Assembly (NCBI RefSeq): GCF_000013345.1
Contig: NC_007777.1
Coordinates: 124,001-188,000 of the forward strand
Source of the DNA: Frankia casuarinae
GTDB lineage: Bacteria > Actinomycetota > Actinomycetes > Frankiales > Frankiaceae
DNA: 64,000 nt
Direction: 5' to 3'
Part shown: positions 36,042 through 44,190 of the stretch, piece by piece
Layout: each line of letters opens with the position of its first letter
How positions within the stretch are numbered: position 1 is the stretch's first letter
Program-made: the position numbers and the translations under genes
Notes under the pieces: model-generated
Told to the model about the DNA's origin: nothing
Databases searched by the model: none
What the model saw: only the letters and a program-made list of their open reading frames with translations

Positions 36042-37406
36042 TCAGGCCGCGGCGAGCAGGGCGGTGATCTCCTGTGCGCTCAGGTTGAGGCTCTTGAGCT
36101 CGCGCAGGGCGTTGCGCTTGCGGCGTTCCCTGCTCTGCAGGCTGGCGTGGTAGTCGACTCCGAGGTCATGGAACCGCGCGGTGGGGTCGTTCAGCAGATG
36201 CCAGACGATGGTCAGGATGGAGCGGGCGACGGCGACGAGGGCCTTGAGATGGCCGCGGCGTTTGACGAGGCGCCGGTAGCGGGAGCCGAGGAAGGTCTTC
36301 GTCTTCGCCGCCGCCATGGCGGCCTCCCCGAGGGCGCCGCGCAGGTAGGGGTTGCCCTTGCCGGTGCGCCCGGTGCGGCTTTTCGCGCCGGACTGGATCG
36401 TCTGGGGGGTCAGTTTCGCCCACGAGTTCAGGTGGCCGGAGGTCGGGAACTGGGCCATGTCGGTCCCGATCTCGGCGATGATCACCTGGGCGGCGTGGCG
36501 GGCGATGCCGGGGATCTCGTCGAGCCGGTCGAGGATGTCCAGGCCGGGCCGGGCCGCGGCGCCACCGCCGCCCTGGCCGGTCCCGGTGGTGGCGTCCCCG
36601 TCGGGGCCGGTCTCGCCACCGCGGGCGGCGTCGGCGGCGGCGTGGGCCGGGGCAGGCAGGGCGGCGATCGCGGTGTCGATCCGCTCGGTGAGCTCGGCGA
36701 TCCGCCGATCGAGGCCGTCGATCTGGGCGAGCAGCACCGAGAGCAGGTAACCGTGGTGCTCGGTGAACTGGCCGGTCAGCGCGGTCGCCAGCTCGGCCTG
36801 GGTGGCCTTGACCCGGCCGCGGGCAAGCGCCGCGAGCTTCTTCGGATCACGTTCGCCCGCGACGAGCGCGTCGAGCATCGCCCGACCGGAGACCCCGAAG
36901 ATGTCCGACAGCACCGTCGACAGTTTGATCAGGGCGTCCTCGAGGAGCTTCTCGACCCGCAGCCGGTGCCGGGTGCACTCGGCGGTCAGGTCCAGGCGCA
37001 GCCGGGTGAGGTTACGGATCTCGCGGATCTCGGGTGGCGGCACGAAGGAGGGCCGTAGCATGCCACGCTCGTTGAGTTTGGCCAGCCAGATCGCGTCGAG
37101 TTTGTCCGTTTTGGGTCTTCCCGGGACGTTCTTGACGTCCCGGGCGTTAACCAGCCACACCGTGAGACCGCGGGCCTCGAGCAGGTAGTAGAACGGGCGC
37201 CAGTAGTCAGGCGTGGATTCCATACCCACCAGAGAAACCCGCTGTTCCGACAGCCACCCGGCCAGCCGGGTCAGTCCCGCTCCCGTCGTGGCGAAGGTCC
37301 GCACCTCCCCCCGCCGGCCGCCACCACGCCCGCCAACCCGGACCGCCGCCACGACCGTGTCCCGGTGCACGTCCAACCCGGCGACCCGGTCGATCAGCAC
37401 ATCCAT
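36042..37406 (-). CDS. IS110-family transposase (DEDD recombinase)
   Basis: 454 residues from the ATG at 37404-37406 with GGAAGGAGG upstream. N-terminal RuvC-like domain: VLIDRVAGLDVHRDTVVAAV (Asp), VSLVGMESTPDYWRPFYYLL (Glu), GRPKTDKLDAIWLAKLNERG (Asp-Asp). The C-terminal Transposase_20 domain has LDRLDEIPGIARHAAQVIIA, FPTSGHLNSWAKLTPQTIQS and KGNPYLRGALGEAAMAAAKT with the catalytic Ser region. A Gly/Ala-rich insert (about 285-310) lies between. IS110 enzymes are guided by a bridge RNA from the non-coding leader, which here would lie at 37407-37641. Confidence 0.92.
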   Translation of the reverse strand: MDVLIDRVAGLDVHRDTVVAAVRVGGRGGGRRGEVRTFATTGAGLTRLAGWLSEQRVSLVGMESTPDYWRPFYYLLEARGLTVWLVNARDVKNVPGRPKTDKLDAIWLAKLNERGMLRPSFVPPPEIREIRNLTRLRLDLTAECTRHRLRVEKLLEDALIKLSTVLSDIFGVSGRAMLDALVAGERDPKKLAALARGRVKATQAELATALTGQFTEHHGYLLSVLLAQIDGLDRRIAELTERIDTAIAALPAPAHAAADAARGGETGPDGDATTGTGQGGGGAAARPGLDILDRLDEIPGIARHAAQVIIAEIGTDMAQFPTSGHLNSWAKLTPQTIQSGAKSRTGRTGKGNPYLRGALGEAAMAAAKTKTFLGSRYRRLVKRRGHLKALVAVARSILTIVWHLLNDPTARFHDLGVDYHASLQSRERRKRNALRELKSLNLSAQEITALLAAA

Positions 37407-37641
37407 GAAAGACCGCCTCCTTCCCTTACGATCAGTGATCCACACGGACCGCCCGGGGAGGGCCTGTCATCAAAGATTCTGAGGTACGCGCTCGTGGCAG
37501 CAGGACAGGATTCCTCAGGACCTCCGCGCCACACTGACCTACGGGCTCGCAGGCACCACAGAGGGACGACGTCGGACCGGACGGCACCAACATCCTCATC
37601 AGGACAGGGTGCCGGCGCAAGCCGGCATGATCACTGACCTG
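37407..37641 (-). ncRNA. IS110 leader, candidate bridge RNA region
   Basis: About 235 bp between the transposase start and the presumed left end at 37641. It is not coding, contains GCCGGCTTGCGCCGGC-type stem sequence near 37610-37625, and its outer 110 bp (37532-37641) are repeated at 46788-46897 where another insertion occurred. In IS110 elements the 5' non-coding end encodes the bridge RNA; the exact RNA is not delimited here. Confidence 0.45.
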
Positions 37642-37701
37642 CGACGATTCGCCGAGCGTCGGGCCTCGCCGAGCGTGTCGACCTATTAATATTACCAGCT
37701 A
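37642..37701. other. Short intergenic region
   Basis: AT-rich tail (CTATTAATATTACC near 37682) before the Nudix stop codon. It may contain the right flank of the IS110 target. No gene. Confidence 0.3.
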
Positions 37702-38172
37702 TCAGCCAATATACGGTTCACTCCTTTCTTCGAGATAATGATCAACTCGCAGTCGGATCGACGGATGCATTTTATATGAAGGGAGATCGCTAATTGCTAC
37801 GAACCTCACCTGTGAAGATTCGTCACTCGTTCTAGGTTCACCACCGGTCATCCTGGTTCGAAAACAGATGGAGAATTGTTGCCGCACCTCGCCATTGTCG
37901 TAGGCCGCTACGTGGCCAGGATTGGAGTAGATCCCAACCACTCCGGTTACTTCGCAGGATATCCCGGTCTCTTCCATGACTTCACGCGCGGTAGCCTGCC
38001 TGACTGATTCGCCAGGCTCAACACCCCCGCCAGGGATGGCCCAATATCCGTTGTCGGTACGACGGATCAGGAGAATCCGTCCTTCGCTATCGGGAACGAT
38101 CGCACTTACAGCCGGAACAATGCTGTTAGCCGCTGGAGCTTCGGGATCGTTCAAGTAGTCAACACGAGGCAC
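37702..38172 (-). CDS. Nudix hydrolase
   Basis: 156 residues from the GTG at 38170-38172, with AAGGAGGGG nine bases upstream. Nudix box: GGGVEPGESVRQATAREVME followed by ETGISCEV, matching Gx5Ex7REUxEExGU. N-terminal strand RILLIRRTDNGYWAIPG is standard. It should hydrolyse a nucleoside diphosphate-linked substrate; the substrate is unknown. It is 3 bp behind the XRE-type regulator, so they form an operon, and Nudix genes are common cargo of actinomycete integrative elements. GC is lower than the surroundings. Confidence 0.9.
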   Translation of the reverse strand: MPRVDYLNDPEAPAANSIVPAVSAIVPDSEGRILLIRRTDNGYWAIPGGGVEPGESVRQATAREVMEETGISCEVTGVVGIYSNPGHVAAYDNGEVRQQFSICFRTRMTGGEPRTSDESSQVRFVAISDLPSYKMHPSIRLRVDHYLEERSEPYIG

Positions 38173-38175
38173 AGG

Positions 38176-38924
38176 TCACCCCTCCTTGTTTTCCAGCACT
38201 CGGCTCTGCGCCCAAATTCGCTCAAAACATTCAGCGTAGGTCTCGAACAGGGGTCCGCCGTCGATCTTACGCAGATGGACAATCGGGGCGCGGAATGCGG
38301 GCATGCTGTAGATGTGCGGATTGATCAACATCTGATCGTCGAATCGGATGATCGAATTATACAGCACCGTTGCATGAAAGCGGACCTGAAGGTTTTCTAC
38401 TCCGAGTATCGGTTGATACCAGGAGAGCGCATATCTAATGCGCGCAGCCATCCCAGCGCCAACCCCTTCCTCCTCTCCGCGCGTTCGCACTTCCTCTGAT
38501 TCGGGGTCGCCGAACGCGATGCGTACTTGCACCCCATCGCCACAACGCCTCTGGATTTCCGGCACCCAGGACGGGTTGGCTTCAGGTAGGTGTAGACCTG
38601 CATAGACGAGGATATCGAGCACGCTCGAAGTTTCTTGTAGAAGGGCGAGCCACAGAGCATTCGGGACGGCGCTTCGCTCCGTGTAGACCGTGACGACTTC
38701 GCCGTGTCGTTCATCCATGGCGACACGCTTACCCACATTGGGCCATAGATAGTCGCTTCCTCCCCGAGTAGTCGCGCGGCCTTCATCGCGGTGGTTCGGT
38801 GCGGAGTCCGCCCCTTCGTGATCCATCGTTCAACCGTTTTCGCGTCGACACCCAGAGCCTCACCGAGCGTGGGCGGTGTCCAGCTACGGCGAGTGAGCGC
38901 GGTTCGCAATCTTTCGTTGGGCAC
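38176..38924 (-). pseudogene. XRE-family regulator with a frameshift
   Basis: The start is a GTG at 38922-38924 with GGGAG upstream: VPNERLRTALTRRSWTPPTL, then GVDAKTVERWITKGRTPHRT and TTAMKAARLLGEEAT. At about 38752 the frame moves by one base (the family reads GExATYLWPN; here AT is followed by YLWPNVGK only in the other frame). The second frame continues LDILVYAGLHLPEANPSWVP, VQVRIAFGDPESEEVRTRG, and IIRFDDQMLINPHIYSMPAF to 38176. The layout is that of actinomycete XRE regulators with a C-terminal PLD-like domain. One missing base explains everything; sequencing error is possible. Confidence 0.75.
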
Positions 38925-39156
38925 GTTGCGGCTCCCGAGACCGAGGGCATGGGACGTTTCGATCTTAGAACGTCCCAGCATGTCCCTTGCGGGGGGTGAC
39001 CGCGTCCCTCGCTATCTGTCATGTTCTGTCGTAGGGCGCTTCGGGTCACCTTGGGCTACACACGACGGGGTGCCCTACCTAGACGTCCCCGGGTGTGCTG
39101 CCGCCGACGATGCCGGTGCGCCCGGGGACACCCATGTGAGCCGCGAGGGGGACGGG
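38925..39156. other. Divergent promoter region
   Basis: Separates the XRE/Nudix operon from the rightward small-gene cluster. CATGTTCTGTCG (about 39020) is AT-richer than its surroundings. No gene is evident. Confidence 0.35.
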
Positions 39157-39372
39157 ATGCCGTACATAAAGATCGTTTACAAGGGGGCCGCGCCGACCAC
39201 GACCTACATGCAGTGGGCTCCGGTCGTGGCGGCCGGTCTGCGGCGGATCGTGGGCGAGGCTCTGGAGGAACCGGGGGTGGCGTCCGTGGAGCTGACGGAC
39301 GACGCGGGCTCACGCGTTCTGGTTGCGGAGAAGCCACGCGATCTTCTTGCTTTGGAGTGCGGGGGATGCTGA
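39157..39372 (+). CDS. Small protein of element 2, unknown
   Basis: 71 residues from an ATG with GAGGGGGA upstream: MPYIKIVYKGAAPTTTYMQW, then VVAAGLRRIVGEALEEPGVA and SVELTDDAGSRVLVAEKPRD. Predicted as a beta-alpha-beta small soluble protein. I do not recognise a family. The next small gene (39401) has a comparable tail (ERVQIFDGERPVAD), so the two may be distant paralogues. Confidence 0.55.
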   Translation: MPYIKIVYKGAAPTTTYMQWAPVVAAGLRRIVGEALEEPGVASVELTDDAGSRVLVAEKPRDLLALECGGC

Positions 39373-39400
39373 ACGCAGCTGCGATCAGGGACCTTCCGCC

Positions 39401-39628
39401 ATGTTGACGATCTTGGTTCGTTATGAGGATGATCGAGGGCCGTCCGCAACCATCGCGAGTCCGGACGTGCTCCGTAACGCCGACCTTCCGGCGCTGGCCT
39501 CGCGGTTGCTGCGGATGCTTCCGGCGGTCGAACGGGTGCAGATCTTCGATGGTGAACGGCCGGTCGCCGATACCGCCTCGCGGGGGCAGGGTGAGGTGAG
39601 TCGGGGCTCATGCCGTTCGTCCGGCTGA
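39401..39628 (+). CDS. Small protein of element 2, unknown
   Basis: 75 residues: MLTILVRYEDDRGPSATIAS, then NADLPALASRLLRMLPAVER and VQIFDGERPVADTASRGQGE. Shares with its left neighbour the order of a first strand, a helix with LxxLxRxL, and a strand ending in an acidic turn. Function unknown. Its 3' end overlaps the next small gene by 19 bp. Confidence 0.55.
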   Translation: MLTILVRYEDDRGPSATIASPDVLRNADLPALASRLLRMLPAVERVQIFDGERPVADTASRGQGEVSRGSCRSSG

Positions 39629-39738
39629 TCGCGGCGCCTGGTAGGGCCGGAGCGTTGTACTACGTTCCTGCGTGGAAGGCCCGAAGGATGGACCTTCCCG
39701 ACGGGCCCGGCGTGCGCTGGTCGAAGATCCGACTGTGA
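39610..39738 (+). CDS. Very small basic protein of element 2
   Basis: 42 residues: MPFVRLIAAPGRAGALYYVP then AWKARRMDLPDGPGVRWSKI. Strongly basic, no family. The gene overlaps both neighbours by a few bases, a pattern of translational coupling typical of compact plasmid-like operons. Too short to be certain. Confidence 0.45.
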   Translation: MPFVRLIAAPGRAGALYYVPAWKARRMDLPDGPGVRWSKIRL

Positions 39739-39797
39739 CCCGCGTCGACCTGCTGTCGGATACCTACGAGGTAGAGCAGATGATCAACAGAGAGTAG
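39735..39797 (+). CDS. Possible 20-residue peptide
   Basis: A GTG overlapping the previous stop (TGTGACC) opens VTRVDLLSDTYEVEQMINRE and stops. It is acidic, unlike its neighbour. It could be a real coupled peptide or the truncated start of a longer gene. Weak evidence. Confidence 0.3.
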   Translation: MTRVDLLSDTYEVEQMINRE

Positions 39798-40064
39798 CTG
39801 CCTCGTCGCGTCTCTATCGGAGTGAGGCTCTGCCTGTGGCGCGGTGCCTGCCGGTAGCGGTGCGGGTGGGAGCGTAGCGGCGCCACACGCTGTCGTCTTG
39901 TCCGGTGCATCCGCTGTGACCTGCATCGATAGCGATACGGGCGACCCCGGCCCATGCCGGCCCCGGTCCGACGGGCGACCCCAACCCGGGCGGCCCCGGT
40001 CCGTGCGGTCTCCTAGAAATCAACTGGGTAGTGTGTTATGCCTCTCGTATTAGGCCTGGACATA
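39798..40064. other. Intergenic
   Basis: About 270 bp with no convincing gene on either strand; repeats of CCCCGGCC/GGGCGACCCC type around 39945-39985. The convergent gene clusters end here, so a terminator may be present, but I see no strong one. Confidence 0.35.
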
Positions 40065-40190
40065 TTATCGGGTGAGCCATCCTAGCCATGCTCCGGCGAT
40101 AACGGACGGCACGGCGACGAAAAGGACGACTACGGCGATAAAATACCAGGGGATTTTTCCGTCGGGCTCCTGGTAGAACCGGCTGAACAT
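40065..40190 (-). CDS. Single-helix membrane peptide
   Basis: 41 residues: MFSRFYQEPDGKIPWYFIAV, then VVLFVAVPSVIAGAWLGWLT. A short polar N-terminus and one strong transmembrane segment. Its ATG overlaps the stop of the gene upstream as ATGA, so the two are coupled. Function unknown; small membrane proteins are usual in transfer regions. Confidence 0.6.
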   Translation of the reverse strand: MFSRFYQEPDGKIPWYFIAVVVLFVAVPSVIAGAWLGWLTR

Positions 40191-40720
40191 CACGGACCTC
40201 CTTTTGCTTCCCTCTTTGCAAGGGGACGGAAGGTGCTTGCGGGTGGCGGTGGGTTTTTGGGTCCGGGACGCGTGGATGGCATGCGGCCGTGCCCGTCTCC
40301 GGCATGATCACCGCGTGTGGTGTCATGCCCGGTGGTGAGTCGGTGGTCGATTTCGATCGCGAGCGCGGTTATCAGGTTTTTCTCGTGTGTCTTGCGGAAG
40401 GTGTCTCCCTCAATCCGGTAGTAGACGCTGGCGGCGTGGCGCCGTTCCGTTTTTGTGAGCCGCACTCCCATGCCACGCGGCGCGGGGTCCAGCGCGAGTA
40501 GTGCCCGCAGGGCTGACCCGCGTGGGTGACCGAGTGCCTGTGTGGCCGCGTGCAGCAGCCTCACGACCCCCCGCGCGCGCGCCCACTCGCCTCCCTGCGC
40601 TGCCACGAGGGCTAGCAGGCGTGGCGCGGCGTTGATGATGTCTTCGGGACCCCGGACGCCGTGATCGGCAAGCCTCCCAAGATCTTCTATGAGTCGCCGT
40701 TGGCGGTCATCGCCCGTCAT
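40190..40720 (-). CDS. Helical protein of element 2, possible regulator
   Basis: 176 residues from the ATG at 40718-40720: MTGDDRQRRLIEDLGRLADH, NAAPRLLALVAAQGGEWARA, RGSALRALLALDPAPRGMGV, and RLTKTERRHAASVYYRIEGD followed by TFRKTHEKNLITALAIEIDH. The last part is the RR(xx)AAxxxxxxxxTFRKxxExxLI pattern seen at the ends of many actinomycete regulatory and defence-associated proteins. The longer upstream frame is rejected as it lacks a site. A low-complexity proline tail ends the protein. Confidence 0.6.
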   Translation of the reverse strand: MTGDDRQRRLIEDLGRLADHGVRGPEDIINAAPRLLALVAAQGGEWARARGVVRLLHAATQALGHPRGSALRALLALDPAPRGMGVRLTKTERRHAASVYYRIEGDTFRKTHEKNLITALAIEIDHRLTTGHDTTRGDHAGDGHGRMPSTRPGPKNPPPPASTFRPLAKREAKGGP

Positions 40721-41030
40721 GATCCGTCTTCCCGTCGTCCCGTGCATACGCCGTTGCGCCTGCACACAGCAGGCCAGTGATCGCACGCTCACGCATCCGG
40801 GTTTTTTCCGGGTTTGGTCAGGGTTGAGTCCGGGGTGTCCGCGCGCTGATGATCGTTCCGGGTTTGGTCCGGGTCCGGTCCCCCGGAATTCCGGCTCCCA
40901 GCCACTAATACCCCCCGGATTTGCCGGTCTAATACCTGCGGTGCGGCTTTTCATCGGGAAACATGGGCGGTGTCCGGCGGGGCTGACAGAAACGGCCCCG
41001 AAGGCTTGCCCCCATCCCTCGGGAGTTCCT
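40721..41030. promoter_or_regulatory. Divergent control region with 14-bp direct repeats
   Basis: TTCCGGGTTTGGTC at 40806-40819 is repeated at 40856-40869, a 50-bp spacing (about five helical turns), with the related GGGTTGAGTCCGGGG and GGTCCGGGTCCGGTC alongside. It lies between divergent small-gene operons. A regulator operator or an origin-type iteron set are the possible readings. Confidence 0.45.
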
Positions 41031-41240
41031 GTGTTCCTACTTCTTCTATTCCTTTTCCTGCTGGTTCTGGCCGTGCCGCTGTGGCGTTTCCTCGCGGTGT
41101 TCGTGCCGGTTTCCCTGGCCCTCTGGACATTTTCGTGGGCGGCCACGACATCCACCCCCGGATACGGCAAGTACTTCATCGCTATCATTTTCATTCTTCT
41201 GGCCGCGCGGGCTATTACGAAGTGGACACACAAGCCGTGA
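41031..41240 (+). CDS. Small two- or three-helix membrane protein
   Basis: 69 residues from a GTG with GGGAG five bases upstream: FLLLLFLFLLVLAVPLWRFL, AVFVPVSLALWTFSWAATT, and YFIAIIFILLAARAITKWTH. First gene of a tightly packed run of four; the next gene starts inside its stop codon (GTGA). Unknown function, probably linked to the transfer module. Confidence 0.6.
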   Translation: MFLLLLFLFLLVLAVPLWRFLAVFVPVSLALWTFSWAATTSTPGYGKYFIAIIFILLAARAITKWTHKP

Positions 41241-41440
41241 CCAGAATGCACCGCGTTCTCTTCTGGACAGCCCTTGCAGTCTGGCTCGCCGATCTTTTTC
41301 TGCTAGGCGTCCTAGCCGGATACAACCTGCAGCATGAATACCGCCCGCGGCCGTGCCCGACGCCGGTTGGCCGTGCCATTCCCGCGTTTTCTTTCTCCCC
41401 TCTCCCTTCCCTTTCGCGAGGTGACTGCCGTGTTCGATGA
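41237..41440 (+). CDS. Small membrane-anchored protein
   Basis: 67 residues from a GTG overlapping the previous stop: VTRMHRVLFWTALAVWLADL, then FLLGVLAGYNLQHEYRPRPC. One transmembrane helix and a Pro/Arg-rich tail. The tail overlaps the start of the next gene by 11 bp. Unknown family. Confidence 0.5.
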   Translation: MTRMHRVLFWTALAVWLADLFLLGVLAGYNLQHEYRPRPCPTPVGRAIPAFSFSPLPSLSRGDCRVR

Positions 41441-41717
41441 TCGCGAGCTCGCCGTCCTTGAGAAGCGCGCGGCCGACGCCTTCGACACCCATATGGACGG
41501 CTACACGGCAAGCGCAGTCCTCCACGACATCTTCATGGACATTCTGGGCCAGGACGAAAAAGGTATCGAAGCAATCCGGTACGTACAGAGCCTGCTGAAA
41601 GCCCACCGGGACAAGACCCTCGCGGAATGGCTGACCGCCCAGGATCTGTGGTTGTTCGCGGCAGGCATCGCCTATGACACCAACTTTGACGATGACGAAG
41701 ACGAGGCCAACCACTGA
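41430..41717 (+). CDS. Small acidic soluble protein of element 2
   Basis: 95 residues from the GTG at 41430, seven bases after GAGG: FDDRELAVLEKRAADAFDTH, ASAVLHDIFMDILGQDEKGI, AIRYVQSLLKAHRDKTLAEW and an acidic end NFDDDEDEANH. All-helical by composition. Not recognised. Its TGA overlaps the ATG of the next gene (TGATG). Confidence 0.6.
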   Translation: MFDDRELAVLEKRAADAFDTHMDGYTASAVLHDIFMDILGQDEKGIEAIRYVQSLLKAHRDKTLAEWLTAQDLWLFAAGIAYDTNFDDDEDEANH

Positions 41718-41908
41718 TGATTCCCTTTTCCATTCTCTTCCTGCTTCTTATCGTTGTCATCGTCATGATCCGCGCGTTTGACCTCAACCCGTGGCAAGCG
41801 TTCGTCTGCGCCGCGCTCGGTTTCTACGTCGCACAGTCCAATTTCTCGGACACGTTTCAGGGCATTCTCAACCAGATTTTCGGCATATTTTCCTCTATTC
41901 ATCTGTAG
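41717..41908 (+). CDS. Small membrane protein, last of the cluster
   Basis: 63 residues: MIPFSILFLLLIVVIVMIRA, DLNPWQAFVCAALGFYVAQS and FSDTFQGILNQIFGIFSSIH. One or two transmembrane helices with an amphipathic end. The motif NPWQAFxCAxxGFYxAxS recurs in small proteins next to Tra genes in Streptomyces-type elements (from memory). Followed by a strong terminator. Confidence 0.65.
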   Translation: MIPFSILFLLLIVVIVMIRAFDLNPWQAFVCAALGFYVAQSNFSDTFQGILNQIFGIFSSIHL

Positions 41909-41915
41909 GCCGCGC

Positions 41916-41942
41916 GGGGGTGTCCGGCTTCCGGACACCCCC
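41916..41942 (+). terminator. Rho-independent terminator
   Basis: Perfect 12-bp stem GGGGGTGTCCGG/CCGGACACCCCC with a 3-nt loop, then GTTTTCC. It ends the small-gene cluster just before the translocase gene. Confidence 0.85.
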
Positions 41943-41965
41943 GTTTTCCTCTGAGAAGAGAAGCC

Positions 41966-43696
41966 ATGCCACGAACCCACACCAACGATCAGCGTCGGAT
42001 GACACGGGAAATACGGCGGATGCGCCGCTACATGCGCCGTTCCACCCGACGAAAACTCCGGGAGAACCACTCCGGCCCGATGGCCGTGACCAGTATCACC
42101 GGTTTCTTCTGGCGGTTCCGCAGCGAATTTCTCCCGTTCTATATCGCTCTGTTCCTGGCGGTGTCCGCCACGGTGGCACACCGGGCGTGGGGCGCCGGTG
42201 CCGTGGTGCTGATGACCCTGTTCAGCCTGGCTACGGCGTGTGTGGTAGCACGCAGGATGCCGCGCCGGATCGAACGCGCCTACGCCGTGACCGTGGCCAT
42301 CCTCGCGTCCGGATGGTGGTCAGCCGCCGCGATTCTCAGCCCTGGCCACCCACCCCTTCCCACCCTGCTCGTCACAGCCGGCACTGTGGCCGCTATCCCA
42401 TGGTGGGCACATCGGCGCCGACGTGAACGGGTCCGGGTCGAGCGCACCATGCAGGCGTGGCCTGTCCTCGCCGAAAACGCGGGGCTTTCCGGTTCACGGG
42501 TGATGTCCGCGATAGTAGATGCGTGGGGATATACCGCGCGAGTGGCGCTACGCCGTGGCATGTCCGCCCGTAGCGCCATCGCCCGGAGCGACGAAATAGC
42601 CTCCATGCTCGGTGTCCGGCCAAACTCGGTACGGGTGACCGCCGATCCCGACCGTGAAGACCATGTCATCGTCCGAGTGACAGAAACCGATCCTCTGGCA
42701 CGCCCGAACCCCTGGCCCGGACACGACCACCCCGCGACGATCACCAAACCGATTGCTATCGGCGTTTCCGAGGATGGCACGGCCGTAACCGTTCTTCTCC
42801 TCCGCCGCCATGTCCTCATCGGTGGCGTCGTCGGCGCGGGGAAATCGGGCCTGGTGAACACGATCCTCGCCGGGCTCATTCCCGCAGACGATGTGACCGT
42901 CTGGGGAGTGGACCTGAAAGGCGGCATGGAACTCGGCCCGTGGGCGCAATCACTCGGCAGGCTCGCGACCACACCGGACGATGCCCTAACCCTCTTCACC
43001 GCCGCATGGGAAGAACTGAACCGGCGCACCCGCGAGCAAGCACAGCGCGGGGAAAGGACCTGGAACCCCACCCGGGAACGCCCAGCACTCGCGATCTTGG
43101 TCGACGAATTCGCGGAACTCCCCCCGGAAGCACTGGACATAGCTGATTCTCTGGCCCGTCTCGGCCGCGCAGTCGCGGTCACGCTCATCGCTGCCACGCA
43201 ACGACCAACCCAAGACGCGACGGGAAACGGCGCTATCCGTAGCCAGATGGACGTCCGGATAGCGCTGCGAGTCCGGGAACGCGCCGACACAGACCTCATC
43301 CTCGGCGCAGGCGCCTACAAAAGTGGTTGGCGAACCGACGCCTTCACCCTTCCCGGCGTGTTCCTCATCCTTGACCCCGACCACACCACGCCCACACCCC
43401 ACCGTGCCTACCTGCTAGACGACGACACCGTGGCGGATATCACCAGCCGCTATCCCACGCCACCGGCTCTACCCGCCCGGTCGGACGGGCCGCACACGGA
43501 CCATAACCCCGACCCCAACAGTGCCCTGTGGACTGCCCTCACGGCAACACCGGACGGCGCCAGCGTGCCCGACCTGGTGACCGCCACCGGCCGGCCCCGT
43601 CGATGGGTGTACTATGCCCTACAGCAGCTCCAGGAAGCCGGCAAGGTGCGCCAGGCCGCGCCCGGCCGTTGGCACGCCACCCCCCACCGCCCATGA
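41966..43696 (+). CDS. FtsK/SpoIIIE-type DNA translocase (TraB/TraSA-like)
   Basis: 576 residues. N-terminal transmembrane pair: FYIALFLAVSATVAHRAWGA and VVLMTLFSLATACVVARRM, then ILASGWWSAAAILSPGHP. The motor domain has Walker A VLIGGVVGAGKSGLVNTILA, Walker B PALAILVDEFAELPPEALD and the TQRPTQDATGNG sensor. The C-terminal winged helix ATPDGASVPDLVTATGRPRR and WVYYALQQLQEAGKVRQ is the DNA-recognition domain. TraB-type proteins move double-stranded DNA between hyphae in actinomycetes by binding short repeats at a cis locus. The ATG has AGAAGAGAAG upstream. Confidence 0.93.
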   Translation: MPRTHTNDQRRMTREIRRMRRYMRRSTRRKLRENHSGPMAVTSITGFFWRFRSEFLPFYIALFLAVSATVAHRAWGAGAVVLMTLFSLATACVVARRMPRRIERAYAVTVAILASGWWSAAAILSPGHPPLPTLLVTAGTVAAIPWWAHRRRRERVRVERTMQAWPVLAENAGLSGSRVMSAIVDAWGYTARVALRRGMSARSAIARSDEIASMLGVRPNSVRVTADPDREDHVIVRVTETDPLARPNPWPGHDHPATITKPIAIGVSEDGTAVTVLLLRRHVLIGGVVGAGKSGLVNTILAGLIPADDVTVWGVDLKGGMELGPWAQSLGRLATTPDDALTLFTAAWEELNRRTREQAQRGERTWNPTRERPALAILVDEFAELPPEALDIADSLARLGRAVAVTLIAATQRPTQDATGNGAIRSQMDVRIALRVRERADTDLILGAGAYKSGWRTDAFTLPGVFLILDPDHTTPTPHRAYLLDDDTVADITSRYPTPPALPARSDGPHTDHNPDPNSALWTALTATPDGASVPDLVTATGRPRRWVYYALQQLQEAGKVRQAAPGRWHATPHRP

Positions 43697-44190
43697 CCCA
43701 CCGTCACGGAACCGCCGTGCACACCCCCGTGCAACGCCGTGCACCCCGGCGTGCATGCACGGCCCTACGCGCGCGCGTGCGTGCGCGCCTACGCGCGTAG
43801 GCACCCACACACCCCCACCCGTGCACACCACGGCACATCGCCACAGACAGTCACATCACCGGGCGGACCCACCCCGCACCCCTACACGCGGGTAGGGCAC
43901 ACCCACACCCACACCGCGCACGCCCGCGCAGCGACCACCCCCGCCACACCGCACCCAACCCCGGGAACGCCGCCCGCTAGCACCACGCCCGCGACCAGGT
44001 AGCGGCAACACCCCATGCCCGCACCCCGCGCACCCCCGGTGATCTGAACAAACACAGCACGGTCGCGGTAGCCGTCCACCCCCGGGTGCCACGCGACCGT
44101 CCCGAACCACCCCCGCCGACCCCCACCCGGCGCAACCGCAACCCCCCTCCGGTCGTCACGTGACGACCGGCGGGGGGTCAGGGAGCCGCG
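43697..44190. other. GC-alternating, palindrome-rich region, candidate cis transfer locus
   Basis: No gene. From 43730 to 43800 the sequence is dominated by alternating purine-pyrimidine runs (CGCGCGCGTGCGTGCGCGCC) and contains the palindromes CGTGCATGCACG (about 43750-43761) and CCTACGCGCGTAGG (about 43789-43802). CACACCCCC and ACACCCAC units are scattered to 43930. A second palindrome-like segment CGTCACGTGACGACCGG is at about 44153-44170. Its position directly after the translocase gene would fit a clt-type site. Confidence 0.45.
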
